From Sclerodactyla briareus (taxonomy: Eukaryota; Echinodermata; Holothuroidea; Dendrochirotida; Sclerodactylidae), in assembly GCA_026419785.1 (NCBI GenBank), contig JAODTK010005545.1:492893-556892 (forward strand): 64,000 bases of DNA, in the 5' to 3' direction. A program made the translations under genes and the position numbers. Numbering within the stretch: position 1 is the first letter of the stretch; each line of letters begins with the position of its first letter. The notes beneath the pieces were generated by a model. The model had not been told where the DNA came from. It ran no database searches and saw only the letters and a list, made by a program, of their open reading frames with translations. This document shows positions 1-11,502 of this stretch, piece by piece.

Positions 1-2582
1 GGTTGATGAGGCTCCCCCTGCCACCCATTTTCGCGATTCTACGGGGAGCGTAACATTTTATCATCCCTGCATGGGGATGTAATCGCGATTGAGTCGCCAA
101 AAATCTATTTTCAAAGTTTTAGTCAGCAGCGCTACGAGGAAACCCCTTTATGTTCAAGGACATTTTAGAAAGTGGGACTCTACCGGTGGTGGCGATCGTA
201 TTTTGGATGGGGGGGGGGGGGTTGAATAATACCAGCGTAGCGCAACCGAAGGTTGTACTCAACTCAATTGTTGGTATACACAAACCCCGAGATGAATGAC
301 ACGGCCCACTTCTCGAGTGTTTAAGCAGCTGCGAAGCCCCCCCCCCCCCCCCCCCCCAAGAATAGTAATACATGAGGGTATTTGAGATGACGATCAGGGA
401 AGTAGCTGAGGGTAAATGGGTATACAGATTAGTTGAGAGGAGGAGAAATTCTGACTAACTGCAGTGCATTTCCGGGAAGACCTACAGGGGGTGTAAGGAG
501 GAGGGGGCGACGTCATGGTGTTCAGCGGTTGAGCCAGGATATTGGTAAGGTTTAAATCAACACGATTACTGCGTAAGTTCATGAGATCTTAGTATTACAG
601 CATATGGGCGATCGAGCGTTTTTTTTTTTTTTACCCTCGGGTGACGTACTTCTAGCACACCGGAAATGTGGAAACTAGTGCCTCTCAGGTCACTTGAGAA
701 GCCTCATCCAGCCCTTTTTCATTGCCTGGTATCTCAAGGGTTTTGGAGGAAGGGAAAGCAAACGTGATTTCTACCCCTTTTCTACAAATCAAGTTAATTA
801 CAATTCTTTCAAAAAACTACCGGTAATAAGATCCAACTATTAAATGGATGTAGACTCAATAGCATGTTATATGCTCTCATTTGGGAGCTGGGGCTGGGGC
901 TATAAGAGTCTCCCCAGCGTGCCTCGTAAAACTATGTTGGCCAATGGCGGGCGATTTGTAATAACTCATTACGGGTACTTTTACATGCTCCGCCGGCATT
1001 GCTTCAGGGTGCGAAGCTCACTGAAGCCAAGCATCTGCATGTGTACTCTGGAATTAAACACAGATCGAATATTTTCCATTGCCGTAAGTCAGTTTCTCCA
1101 ATTCCGCATCGAAAACTAATTTCTGAAGGCCAAAAAGCTACAGCTAATAAACTGGGTTTACGAAAGATCATCGTCTCACGGACTGGCGAGAAGCTGATGA
1201 AACCATTTTCAAGCATTAGCAATGGAATAAGGAGAACTCGGTCCTGAATATTTTCCAAATCATCAATTCGGTCAATTATCCTCGGTGTTTGCTATTGATG
1301 CCCGTCCTGCGAACTGGAAAATCAACTTGGGACCTCATGGGCGTACCGAATACTGAGGTGGGATGCAACCCTCCCCCCACTACTACAAGTGGCGTCGCCA
1401 TCTCTTCATCGGGTGGTGACAAGGGACGGGGGGCAACGGACATTTTCCAGGGGGCACATTGAAACTATCCCAAGCGAAGCGCACTAGGAACGTTTTGGGT
1501 TTGTGGCAATCCTCTCCGATGGCCGGAAATACCTTTCCGGCTTTCCGGGCGTTTAAGGCCGTATGTAATAGGTTTTAAACATGGGCATTTTAATGCTCAC
1601 AATTTTGTAATCCGTCTTACCTACTAACGACCACAAATATCCTGAACTTCGGACTCACTCTCTACATATTACCCACTGTCGTAAACTTCGATCACGCGAC
1701 TCGGCTGACTATATCGTACGGGGGGAGAGCACGTGTTTGAATTGGCTTAGTGGTCATCACTATTGGAAACCAGCTGGGATAGCTGACTGTGAGACTGCAG
1801 AATATCCGGATTGGAAAACGTTTCTGAATTGGAAACAGTCCCAGGATATTCTGTTCGGTCCCGCCATATTATGTAAAATTTTGCTAGAAAGTTCAACAAT
1901 TTCCCGCTATACTACTGTTCCCCTGTGCGCAGCGCGCACTTTTTCTCCGGCGGGCCCATCTGGAAAATCAGATCTCAGGCTGAAGTAATTCCCTACTTTC
2001 CATACTTTGATATAGACGACATGCCCGAGAGAGCAGGGAACTCCCATACTCTATACAGTTCCTTGGAGGAAACACGCGTTGAAATCCCCTCATCTAATGC
2101 CTAAATTGCGAGTGGACGAGGGGGGAAGATACGGACCGCAGGCTAAGGCGTTTAGTTAGTCAAAGAAGTTTGCGAGATGACAGGTGCAACAGAGTAATTC
2201 CATCACTAGTACCCGCGAGGCAAGAATTTACACTTTTCAGAGGCAAATTTGGCACGGTTACTGCCTTTCTTCTGATGACAATTAGCCATATCTACATAAT
2301 CTGGTATCAAATACCGACCACAGAATATTTTTTGCCGGAAATCAGCAAATCTATTTGGGGGGAGGCGCACACGGTGGGCACATTGTCATCAAGGCGGAGG
2401 CACGGCCCCGCGCCCCCCCCCCCCGGGACGCACTATGCCACTCTCCCCAGATCGCCGCCCCAGAGACCTACTCCCTCTCCGCGTGGTGTTCCACAGCGAC
2501 ATAGGGTAGTGGAACACTTGCTTACCTTAATACCTCATAACTGGCTGGGCACTAGCGGATTCCTAATCGGAAGTTCGCCATC
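1..2582. other. Unassigned intergenic or intronic stretch
   Basis: I see no convincing gene here. Short open frames occur on both strands, for example at 844-1119, 1737-1988 and 2170-2613, but they have no recognisable domain and the last reads through a C run. Homopolymers include 13 G at 209-221, 21 C at 337-357, a T run near 620-632 and a C run near 2411-2424. No transposon end was recognised in this interval. Confidence 0.5.
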
Positions 2583-2603
2583 GTTTCAGACGTCGTCTGA
2601 AAC
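2583..2603. repeat. Short perfect inverted repeat (10-bp arms, 1-nt spacer)
   Basis: The arms GTTTCAGACG and CGTCTGAAAC are exact reverse complements around a single T. It lies about 45 bases before the longest G run of the window. Function is unknown; it could be chance or a hairpin within a decayed element. Confidence 0.6.
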
Positions 2604-2645
2604 TTTTCTTTGACTTGACTTACTGACTTATACGCACAGAATTCT

Positions 2646-2648
<3 letters not shown>

Positions 2649-2688
<40 letters not shown>

Positions 2689-2718
2689 GGGGTGGGGGAG
2701 GGGGGGGGGGGGGGGGGG
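2649..2718. repeat. Long poly-G tract
   Basis: An uninterrupted run of 39 G (2649-2687) is followed by short T- or A-interrupted G blocks and a second run of 19 G (2700-2718). It abuts the 3' end of the minus-strand LINE at 2735-3040. The apparent proline-rich and glycine-rich open frames across it are by-products of the homopolymer. It could form G-quadruplexes or be inflated by sequencing or assembly error. Confidence 0.85.
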
Positions 2719-2734
2719 CGTCCCTACAGCCCTC

Positions 2735-3040
2735 ACCAGACTTCACCACGGAGTAGCGGTACAGCGGTTCTGAGCCCTCCACGCTGCCGTGGCAATCGGG
2801 AGGCCCAGTTTCCTCCCTCACGCACTTGATCACCATCTCTTCGTTGGATATACCCCTTGGTCTAGGTTGGTGAAGTCCTCTCTTAGGCCTGAGCCTGGGT
2901 AGCTGTTTGCAGGACTTCGTACTCACATGGGCCAACCACCTGAGTCTTCTTTTCCTGATTATGTATGTGATTGTGTCTAGAGATCTTCAATCTGTTGTGG
3001 ACATGGTGTTTGATGTCGGGTTTGGCGTGTACTCCGCAGT
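2735..3040 (-). mobile_element. LINE segment: C-terminal end of the reverse-transcriptase protein (5509-6252 carries the preceding part)
   Basis: The minus-strand translation shows the tail typical of RTE/CR1-type LINE proteins. There is a block resembling 'W-GHV-RM---RLPR' (seen as LAHVSTKSCKQLPR), then a PRPRG..EEMVIKCVREE block matching the usual GKRPRGRP-KRW-D-VRED, then a WRAQNR block matching the usual A-DR--WR. Several frame changes separate these blocks, so it is a dead copy. Its N-terminal continuation lies at 5509-6252, on the far side of the 3041-5508 insertion, and the protein order fits a single LINE copy split by that insertion. Clade assignment is tentative. Confidence 0.65.
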
Positions 3041-5508
3041 CAGTGGCGTAGCGGCTGACCCCACTGGAGAATGGGAAAAACACTTTTGACCAGGGTACCT
3101 CCGTTTGCAAACCCATCAATTGACCAAATTTGTCATTGAGTGACTTAATTTCAATCAATGTCATTGAAAATTAGCAAAATTTTCTCGCACTCCAAGCGGG
3201 ATTCACTTTTTCCCCTCAGTCCCTCACACGACACCCCCGCAGAAGTATATACGTTCACCTCAATCGAATGCCAACGGGCTCATTTGACTACAAGAACTGC
3301 ATTCAGACTTAATCGTGTAAACCGATTTTTTCCCTCTGATCCCAAAACAATGGGGATCATGTACTCATTATGAGGAAGACACATGCACAGTAAAAGTTTC
3401 ATCCATGTGGGGTCTAATTTAGCTTGTTTACAAGCTGAAAATTTACAAGGGTATCCACTGTTCAAATCGTTTCCTTTTTTCACAAAAAAATGAACCCCGT
3501 TCACATTGAAACATTTGAATTTTCAGGGTTTCTTGTACTCCCGATAAGAAAGATACACACCAAAATTTCAATCAGATGGACGCTTATGGGCCTAGCGTGT
3601 CTCCAGGACTTTGGCCTCTGGTGACCATAGATGACCTCACCAAAGCATAGATTATGTACTCATCATTGGGAACAGTATAAATAGCTGCTTATCAATCCAG
3701 TGAGGTCAACAGGGCGGATCCAGTTGATTCGTCGGTCATACCTCAAACTTTTCCTGTTTATGATTATCATTTCAGTATTCTTTGTAATATACGACGTCCG
3801 AGTAAGACATTGCTGATGTCAACTCCATAGACATTTGTTCTATAATGAACAGAATTATATGAATTTTCTTGTAGTGGTTATAGAATCTTGTCAACCGAAA
3901 TTACAATAGAATGTTCCCAATTGACCTGCAGATTGCACTGGAGAGCATCTAGAATACTACAGCTTCCAGGCCCTAAGGCTGGCCCTGGACCCACCCGAGA
4001 GGACTTCGCCCCATGAGGTGCGCTGCACGCACATAGGGGTTGGTCTGGCTGTACTCGATTCTCGATCCACCCCTAAGGCGGACCTGGACCCATGCCGAAA
4101 GGACATGCGCTGCGCGCTCATGATGTATGCTAGACAGTGCTATACAAAAAAAATGGGTCTTGTTTTGTGGTATGGTAACACAAGACTAGCCCTCGTGCAT
4201 CATAAGGGGGACATGACATGACTAGTCTATTAACTTCCATACGTCTGTTATGATGCACAGAATTTTATGAGTTGTCTTGGTAATTCCTAGAAGTTTGTCA
4301 ACCGAAATCACGATAAAAATTGGTTTTTTGTCCAAATGAGCCCTCAGGTTTGCGGCATTAGAGAGCATTTAGAATCCGACAGCTCCAGGGCCCTGAGGCG
4401 GCCCTGGACCGACGCCGAGAGACTTCGCGCTACGCGATCTTGATGTGCGCTGCGCGCACATAGGGATTGGTCTGCTTGTACTCGATTCTCGAATCACAGC
4501 ATGAATATCGCTCCTACTTGGGGAAACATTTGTACCCATGCACGCATGTTCAAAGCATTGTGTTTGTAAGGTGCCACAATCACTTTACTCACCATAGGGA
4601 TTGAGAGACAACCGTACATGGCATGTTGGTGGTATCGTGTTATCGTATTTAATATATCATCAAAATTGACAATATATACTTTTTGGCCATAATTTTCTCT
4701 AAGAATGCCCTCAGTCTACATCACAGGATCCTGTCCACTCAGTTAGGAAACATTTCAGCTTGATCAGGCCTTTCTAGACACGCTTCTGGGCTAATTCGTT
4801 GTTAACGAGAAATACATTCTCACAATTTTTTTTCTCAAATGACCATATTTACGGACACCAAAATTAATATAGTTCTTGTACCCCCTAAGAAAGCTCTGCA
4901 CACTCACTCTAGCCTTGTTCTGGGCAATTAATGCTGCACTCGTTGGGTGCAAGTGGTAGACTTCTAGTGATCTCAGATGACCTTCAAATTCATCCGAAAC
5001 AATTGTTCATTTACTCATCATGCATGTATTAAGTATGAGCTTTTGGTATAGTATGGCTAATCTGAACCATTGCTGGGTATGTATGAAAAGGTCAATTCCA
5101 TACGCGCATTGGAACATCTTCGTCCATCAACGGCACAAAAATATAGTATATTTCAATCACTACTTGCAAAATTGTCCACTTAGTACTAACGTTGAGGTGG
5201 GTTTAACACAGGAGCTAGCATTCATGGACCATCAGGAGTTTTTCCAGTATCCAAAGTGATAATTCACTTTAAAAAAAAAAACAGAATTTTTTGGTTGTGT
5301 TTCTCCAACAAAATATACGAGATATGCCGTTTCCGGTCATCTGGGAGGTCTCTGAGACCAAACATTTCCTTGTACGCTCCGCGCCACCCGTGGTGGCGCT
5401 CCGCTCAATTGTGAACCTATTGAATATCATTGCCCTTGCCCCCCCCCCCCACTCCCAGATCCCGGCACCCCATGGACCCCTACTCAGAGATCTCTGGCTA
5501 CGCCACTG
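3041..5508. mobile_element. Non-autonomous DNA transposon with CAGTGGCGTAGC ends, inserted in a LINE
   Basis: The left end reads CAGTGGCGTAGCGGCTG and the right end, on the minus strand, reads CAGTGGCGTAGCCAGAG, so the ends share 12 bases in inverted orientation. The flanks (minus strand CTGGAG and CTGCGGAG) give only an imperfect duplication. Insertion into a LINE is supported because LINE protein motifs stop at one edge and resume, in the right order, at the other. CAGTGGCG-type ends are common in hAT elements, but the superfamily is inference. No transposase was found; the interior is repeats. A module near 5320-5440 matches the ~190-bp unit of the 6253-8093 element. Confidence 0.65.
3849..4500. 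repeat. Two diverged direct repeat units (offset ~410-427 bp)
   Basis: The block from ACAGAATT at 3849, through the shared AGAGCATYTAGAAT motif near 3940, to the GTACTCGATTCTCGA motif near 4052 recurs from 4257 to about 4493 in the same order. A third partial echo, sharing CTAAGGCGGACCTGGACC, sits at 4073-4120. Each unit contains a GCGC-rich palindromic core (GTGCGCTGC then GCGCACAT-like). The repeats are internal to the 3041-5508 element and non-coding. Confidence 0.65.
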
Positions 5509-6252
5509 CTCCAGGATGGCTCTTAGGCTGTTCATCTCAGAAACCTCTAGTCGTCGGGTATCTCCGGCTTTGAGAGTCCATGTCTCGGCTGCATATATAG
5601 CGATCGGGAGGATCCAGCTGTTGTAGAGGTCGTATTTCAGTGGGGTACTGATGGATTGCTTTCCCCAAATAGTGTTTTCCAGGCGGCCGAAGGCCCTTGA
5701 TGCTAGGGCGATTCTCCTACAGACATCTGCTGATGTGTCAGGGACTACACTTCCAAAACCACAAAGTCCTCCACATTGTCAGCATCTGCCCATCGCTACT
5801 GAACTGGGGAAAGTATGTTGCACTTTAGACCATTGATTTTCACCCCCCATTTCTTGCAGGCACTTTCTAACTGCGATGTAGATAGTTGCAGCTTTTGGAA
5901 AACAGCTCTGAGAGGAGGGTTGTGTCGTCAGCATACCGAATGTCCACTGTGAGGCACTCTGTGTACCAGGAGATGGCGGACGAGTACCAACGGCATCTGT
6001 GGGGGGAAGGCAGAAGCTACTGCGCGGCACAGTGCTTGGTGTCGGTGCTATTATAATAACTGGAGAGAACATGAGGCTGCGTCTTGCGTGCCCATGCAGT
6101 TGGAGGTGGCTATGCCCCCACCAGTCTGACACATACCACTGTTGTCTGATGGCTCCAGCGAAGCTCGCTCCGAGAGAAGCATTGGGACATACTACTAAGC
6201 CAGTTGGGAGACCTTGACTACCTTGGCTCGAAAGAATTAAATCGCAATTCAG
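5509..6252 (-). mobile_element. LINE segment: reverse-transcriptase palm and thumb
   Basis: On the minus strand the order is: a block GHARRSLMFSPVIIIA, aligning with the usual GVRQGC-LSP-LF motif; then the catalytic motif, seen as a YADDT-like stretch around 5905-5940 followed by LLSELF; then KCLQEMGG resembling the family's ACKKWGMKIN; then RRIALASRAFGRLENTIWG and IAIYAAETWTL, the usual R-I-LA-SAFGRL and LYG-ETWTL blocks. Frame changes are present. The reading continues as MNSLRAILE up to the edge of the 3041-5508 element and resumes at 3040. The upstream (5') limit at the hAT insertion is uncertain; I could not follow clear motifs beyond 8102. Confidence 0.75.
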
Positions 6253-8093
6253 CATGGGCGGCGATCACGGGGGGGGGGGGGGGGGGGGGCGGGAGGGGGA
6301 CATGTCTCCCCCAATATTTTTGTTTTGGTGGGGGGACATAATATCAAATGTCCCCCCCCAATATTTTCCGACTGGTGAAAAAATCCTATAATCATATGAA
6401 CAGTACGGCCATAACACAAGGGTTTAACTCATTTTTTTATCAGATGTATAAATTTTAATTGTTAAGAATGGGGGAGTCGAAATGCAAAAAATTTCGCGCT
6501 GCGCGCGCTGTATCCTGTCGTTTCCGTTACATGTTTAATACAGTAGGCCTATGTATACAATAACTTTGTTGGATTCTAATTCAAATATGACTTTACTCCA
6601 TACGTGCCATCTTCAAGTGGGGTGAACATATGGGTAGGCCATAAGGAAAATTTGTTTGAGAAGTGGTTCATGTTGCACCCCATCCCAACTATTACCCAAT
6701 GCATGGAACCAACTGCCATTTTCTTAACACTGCACACAACCAATAGCTAGAGTTTAGTCTACTTCTGATCCTTTTTGTTCAGACTGCATGCATGGCTTTG
6801 CCAGCCGACGTGCTGTTTTTCAGACGGAAGCTATATGCAACGAAAACAACAGTGCATGTGATCGTGCACATTAGTAGGGAAGTTTACGTGATTGACGTAT
6901 GTCGTATGGCATGCGGAGCGAAACGATTCTGAGACATGAAAATTTGGACGGGAACAAATCTGAAAAAATGACCGTATTTACTGCTGACTGGCTCAATCTT
7001 TTTATTCAAATAGTTAAGATGGGGGCAACTTCCAATCCAAGGGGAGGGCATCGATGGAAGACCTCTAAACTAGGGCTATGGTAGGAGTGAAGGCCACGAT
7101 GTGAGAAATGTAAGAAGTTAACATCGTCAGTTTCGGAAATTATTGTCAATTTCAGTGATCCTGCTTACTGCCATAAGCCCCGGGAAGTGCCGCTCTCTGC
7201 AATCTGAGTTCGGGGGAAGAGGGAAGAGGGGTCTGTGAGACTGTCGGTGGCGCGAACTTGTAATGAATAAACATGAATCAGTTCCTTCAAGAGTGTTTCT
7301 TGAGATATAAATTGTGAACTTTATGGTCCGAATTTCAGGGATGTTGCTTACTGTCATAAGACCGGGAATTCCCCGGCAGTTTCCGGCAATATGGGGGGTT
7401 CGTATGTCTCAAAATGCCTGTATCCAGGTACCTGGGGGTTGGTGGATGGTGCGATTGTAAGGACAGAACGGTCGATCAGTTCCTTCAAGAAACGTTTCTT
7501 ACAATATATTTTTTGCATTCATTGCCAACTTTTAGGACGTAGCTAAATGCCATACGGCCAAGGAAGTGCCGTTTCCTGCAATCTGGGGGGTATTAAAACA
7601 GAATTTTCCTTGTACCCTACGCGTCCACTGATGGTGGCCCGAATTGTAAGGAATAAACATCGAACAGGTCCTTCACGAAGGTTTCTTGATATATAAATTT
7701 CTGGAAATTATTGCCAGTTTTAGGGACGGTGCTTACTTCCATATGGATCGGGAAGTGCCGTTTTCTGCAATCTGGGGAGTCGGGAAAATGAAAATTTTCC
7801 TTGTACCATACGCGTCAACCGATAGTGTATGGCCCGAATTGTACGCGAATGAACATCGTTCAGTTTCTTCGAAAATGTTCTTGAAAAAAAAAATCGAAAA
7901 TTTATTGCCAATTTTAGGTATGTAAATTACTGCCATATGGCCCGGAAGTGCCGTTCCTGCAATCTGGGGGCTCTGTGAAACGAAAATTCGCTTCTACTTC
8001 TCCGCGCCAACCGGTGGCGCTCCGCTTAGATGGTGCCAGCCTCATATGGCCTCCCCCCCCCCCCCCAATATTTGACACAGATCACCGCCCCTG
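6253..8093. mobile_element. hAT-type non-autonomous transposon with perfect 8-bp target duplication
   Basis: The left end is CATGGGCGGCGATCA and the right end, on the minus strand, is CAGGGGCGGTGATCT. They are flanked by identical 8-bp sequences CAATTCAG at 6245-6252 and 8094-8101. An 8-bp target duplication with short CAG-like ends is the hallmark of hAT elements. Inside are G/C homopolymers at both ends (6269-6289 and 8053-8066), repeated 'CCCCCCAATATT' motifs, a GCGC-rich core near 6493-6510, and five ~190-bp tandem units at 7129-8000. No transposase was found, so it would have depended on another element. It sits at the edge of a LINE remnant. A relative is at 44258-46378 and a reverse-oriented piece at 30597-31260. 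Confidence 0.85.
7129..8000. repeat. Tandem array of five ~190-bp units
   Basis: The conserved core GGGAAGTGCCGTT followed by CTGCAATCTGGGG recurs at about 7182, 7366 (diverged), 7561, 7751 and 7943, a spacing of 186-193 bp. Each unit also carries a GCTTACTGCCATA-like block just before the core and, after it, TTTTCCTTGTAC, an ACGCGTC block and a CCTTCAAGAAA block. The array is internal to the hAT element. Single or few copies recur near 5320, 30724-31240 and 46236. No coding capacity is evident. Confidence 0.8.
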
Positions 8094-8101
8094 CAATTCA
8101 G

Positions 8102-9408
8102 GGGAATCGACATTAACAGTTTGGAGGGAGCAATAAACCTTGCACAAAATCGTGATACGTGGCGGATGTTGATCAGTGAGCATGTCGAATAGACGAGACT
8201 CACCACTATACTACTACTACTACCTCGGCTTCACACTTGCATAGGCGCTCGGGGCTTGGTGCAGGGCCAGGATCTAACTTCTCGTGGATAGCTGGACAGT
8301 GTACTCTTGGGAAGTCCTTGAGCAAGTGCCCAAGTATTTTTTCGCTTGAACCTCTCCATGACGATACTTTTCTTTTTTTTGTTCCATGTCCTAATATTTC
8401 TACTGCATCTCAGCATCCGTAAGGCGCATTGACAACTCTTTTGTTATAGGAGGGTGTTTGCGGATATATAAGGACAAGTTATTATTAATATTGTTATTTT
8501 ATTATATCCGTACCAAACCGCACCCAAACAAACCAAACCTCACCCTACTAATCATTTCTATTTCCGCTTTCACGATGACAATTACGCCTACCGTACTAAA
8601 CACCGCACTACTGTTCACACTTTGCAAATGGTCGCAGGGGCCGCCTGGTATGTTCGCATAGCTCCCGTATATATAGTATAGTCGCATTCCGGCGCGGCGG
8701 CTGTACGCGTATTTACCTACCGTAAGCACAAGTCCATTCCGCAGGTCACTTTGTAGGCCTAACCCTGGCCCTGTTCTGTTGAAGAGTGTAAACTACAGCA
8801 GCTTTGAAGAGTAAATTCATTTCTTCTTGTCAATCCGATTTTCCTCCTGTCTGAAGTAGGCATTAGCCTAACAAGTTTCACCGCTTCTGACCGGCATTTT
8901 GATGTTTCTTTAGTTTAGTACCACTGGCACTAAGTTATCCTATCACAAAGGAGGCTCACGGGTACGTGTTGGATGTGTTTGAGGTTCTGGCCTAGCCTAG
9001 GTCACTTCGGGTAATTCGTACACTAATAGGCAACGTGCGAAACTCAATACTACCTACGTCTAGCCACGTCCTCAGCATTCGAAGGCAGAGGACACGAGAA
9101 GAGAGGCCATTCTGGCTCATATAAGCTCCCCCACTTAATGTCTTGAGAATTTGTCCCAGTTGGCTCTAGGTCTAGGCTAAAGTCATTATAATACTAATAG
9201 TGCTCGCTGAATACAGTCTCGTCGGAAGAATATTCCATTCCCGACGTGCGAACTCAATACACGGGCATTTTTTTGGTATGCCTACTCATACCCATGAGTA
9301 TACCGGCGGCGCTGTACCTGGTATGTTATGAGATTGGTGTTCCTGTTAGGTATTTGGCCCCGGGGTTGGATTAGGGTCAGATTCTAATTAGGTTAAATGG
9401 TCCCTATT
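8102..9408. other. Unassigned stretch
   Basis: No gene recognised. A short (CTA)n run lies at 8210-8222. Two small open frames (8231-8416 minus and 8458-8661 plus) show no family signature. This interval could include more of the interrupted LINE, but I could not identify its motifs here. Confidence 0.4.
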
Positions 9409-9410
9409 TA

Positions 9411-10912
9411 GGGTAGAGTGACCATTATTCAACCCCCTACCAGAATTCAACCCCTTTTGGCAGGAAATATCCATATTATTCAACTGATGTGATACTTCCA
9501 TTCAACATGAAAACCATATCAAAGCAAGAGCACCTTCTCAGCTGGATTGTCATGCAGTTTCATGCCGATCTTTGGGGAGAGAAAGTTGACTTTGGAGATT
9601 TTTGTTCATGAGAATTTTGTAAATTCCTTTAAAAACAGCCCTTCTTACAGGGTCCCATAGGGAACTTGGAGGAAATGTTGAGAGTGTAATTTCCCATTTC
9701 TTTTGGAGAGGTAACTGGTTTCCAAAATAAATGAGTTGTTGAGGCTCCATTTCATAAGCAGCAATCAATACCATATTTCAATAAGAGAGACATTTCAGGA
9801 AATTTGGAGGGAGATTGGAGGGGGGCGAATACTGGTACACACGTATCTGGATTTGCTGCCCAGTATTCAACCCCCTACCAGTATTCACCCCCGTTGCATA
9901 AATTCATATTATCACTGTTGCGGACTACATTCAACATGAAAACCATATCAAATGAAAGAGCAACTTCTCAGCTTGATTGTAGCAGTTTCGGCCAATCTTT
10001 TGGAGAGAAATATTGCTTTGGAAGATGTTGTTCATGGAATTTTGGAAATTCCTTAAAAAACAGCCTTTTTACAGGGTCCACATAAGGAAACTGGTTAGAG
10101 GAAATGTGTGGTGTAAATTTCCAATAATTCGTTTGGAGAGGAAAGCTGGTTTCAAAATAATGAGTGTTGAGGCTAAACCCCCAAAAATTTCATTAATGCG
10201 AAAGCATAACCATATTTCAAGAGAAGAGAGACCATTTCAAGCGGAAATTGGAGGGAGATTGGAGGGGGGGGGGTTCGAGAATAATGGTCACCGTATCTGA
10301 GATCTGCTGCCCAGTATTCAACCCCCTGGTGCATCGTTTTATTAAACATCAGGTAAATCAATTTGAATTTAGTTTTTGGTCATTTATCCCAAGGTGCCAT
10401 TGCTGTCAAGTTCATTTAAGTAATTTTGCAAAGAAATTCTGAATATTTTAGGAGATAATCCTAAACTCATTGTTTGCATTGAAATGTGTGTATTTGGACA
10501 ACTGACCTAAAAAAAACAAGCTGAAACTTGAGCCTAAATTCGCTTCTAAATGTTCATGAAGTTTGTTCTGTCTATTAGTTGGCATTACCTTGCATATACT
10601 TCATTGTGGTTTAGTATGGTTTACCTTTTATGAACTCCCTCTACTGAAATGATTTTGGGGGTACAATGAACCATAGGGTCTAATCCTGGTTCTTTCGAAG
10701 TTGAATACTGGTCACGGTGGGGGTTGAAAACTGGGCAGGCCAACTCGAGTTTTCAGGGTGGCTTTTCTCTCTGAAAGAAGGCTGAATTATATTTTTTTTC
10801 ATGTAACATGTTACCTATACAAGTCTAACCAAACTGTTGAAACATTATTTTCATGTCACCTCTAAAACTATTGCAAAAGGTTCCTTAGGGGTCGGATACT
10901 TGTCACTTTACC
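9411..10912. mobile_element. TA-flanked inverted-repeat element made of internal repeats
   Basis: The left end GGGTAGAGTGACC and the right end, on the minus strand, GGTAAAGTGACAA share about 20 of 25 positions once extended, including a following CCGACCCC/CAACCCC block. Both sides are bordered by TA (9409-9410 and 10913-10914), as expected for elements with a TA target such as Tc1/mariner. The interior has two ~440-bp direct units and, near the right end (10695-10740), the same ATTCAACCCC-type motif in inverted orientation. No transposase was found. The superfamily is inference. Confidence 0.6.
9427..10330. repeat. Two tandem ~440-bp units plus start of a third
   Basis: The motif ATTCAACCCCCTACC begins units at 9427 and 9865, with the start of a third at 10316 (spacings 438 and 451). 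Each unit contains in order an AACATGAAAACCATATCAAA block, a TTTTGGAGAGAAA block, an ACAGCC-TTTACAGGGTCC block, GGTTTC-AAAATAA, a CCATATTTCAA block and GGAGGGAGATTGGAGGGGG. The units are clearly homologous with scattered substitutions and small gaps. They are internal to the 9411-10912 element. Confidence 0.85.
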
Positions 10913-10914
10913 TA

Positions 10915-11502
10915 GGCCCCCTTGAACAAATGTTCTTTGAAATTAACACCACCAAATGAGCGTTTAATGACAGCTTTTGCAGCCACATCATTACTTGTGT
11001 ACTGAGAACATTATCAGAGGATGATATATTTCAAGGTATTACTAAGAAAATTATAGGTTCTATTCTGATATTTCCGAAACTTTGCCAGATTTATGCAGTC
11101 ATCTTAGGTTCACACAACTCGTGTTAGAGAAAATGAAATAAAAAATATGCAATTGCAATCGAAAAAACGTTTGGTAGAATCAGAATGTTTATCATGGCAG
11201 TCTATGCCAATATTCATCCTGGTAATTACTGCATAACAATATTCAAGGGGCCAAAAAGGGAAAACATTGAACTGATGGTCCCCAATCCCAGCCCCCTTAT
11301 GGGGATTTTTACTTTGTGAGTTAATCATGTACATTGTCAATGTGAATCATGCAAATCTCACTTCCTTGGTGCTATACATGTTACATCACATGATTTTGTG
11401 ATGGATTTTACAAGTTGAAATCACCCACATTTCGGGTCACTACTCATAATAGTTTGTAAATAATACACACTAACTTGAATTATTTGTGTTTTTTATGAAC
11501 AG
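10915..11502. other. AT-rich unassigned stretch, possible intron
   Basis: No gene or repeat recognised. It ends in a pyrimidine-rich tract (TTGTGTTTTTTATGAACAG) that would serve as a 3' splice site for the candidate exon that follows. Confidence 0.4.

Noticed and set aside
2552-2935. Open frames with long proline or glycine runs across the G tract
   Set aside because: The runs are direct translations of the homopolymer. The flanking minus-strand part is real LINE sequence but the P/G-rich portion is not protein evidence.
7129-8000. ~190-bp regular repeats considered as a CRISPR array
   Set aside because: Units are contiguous and diverged along their whole length with no unique spacers, and they lie inside a transposon.
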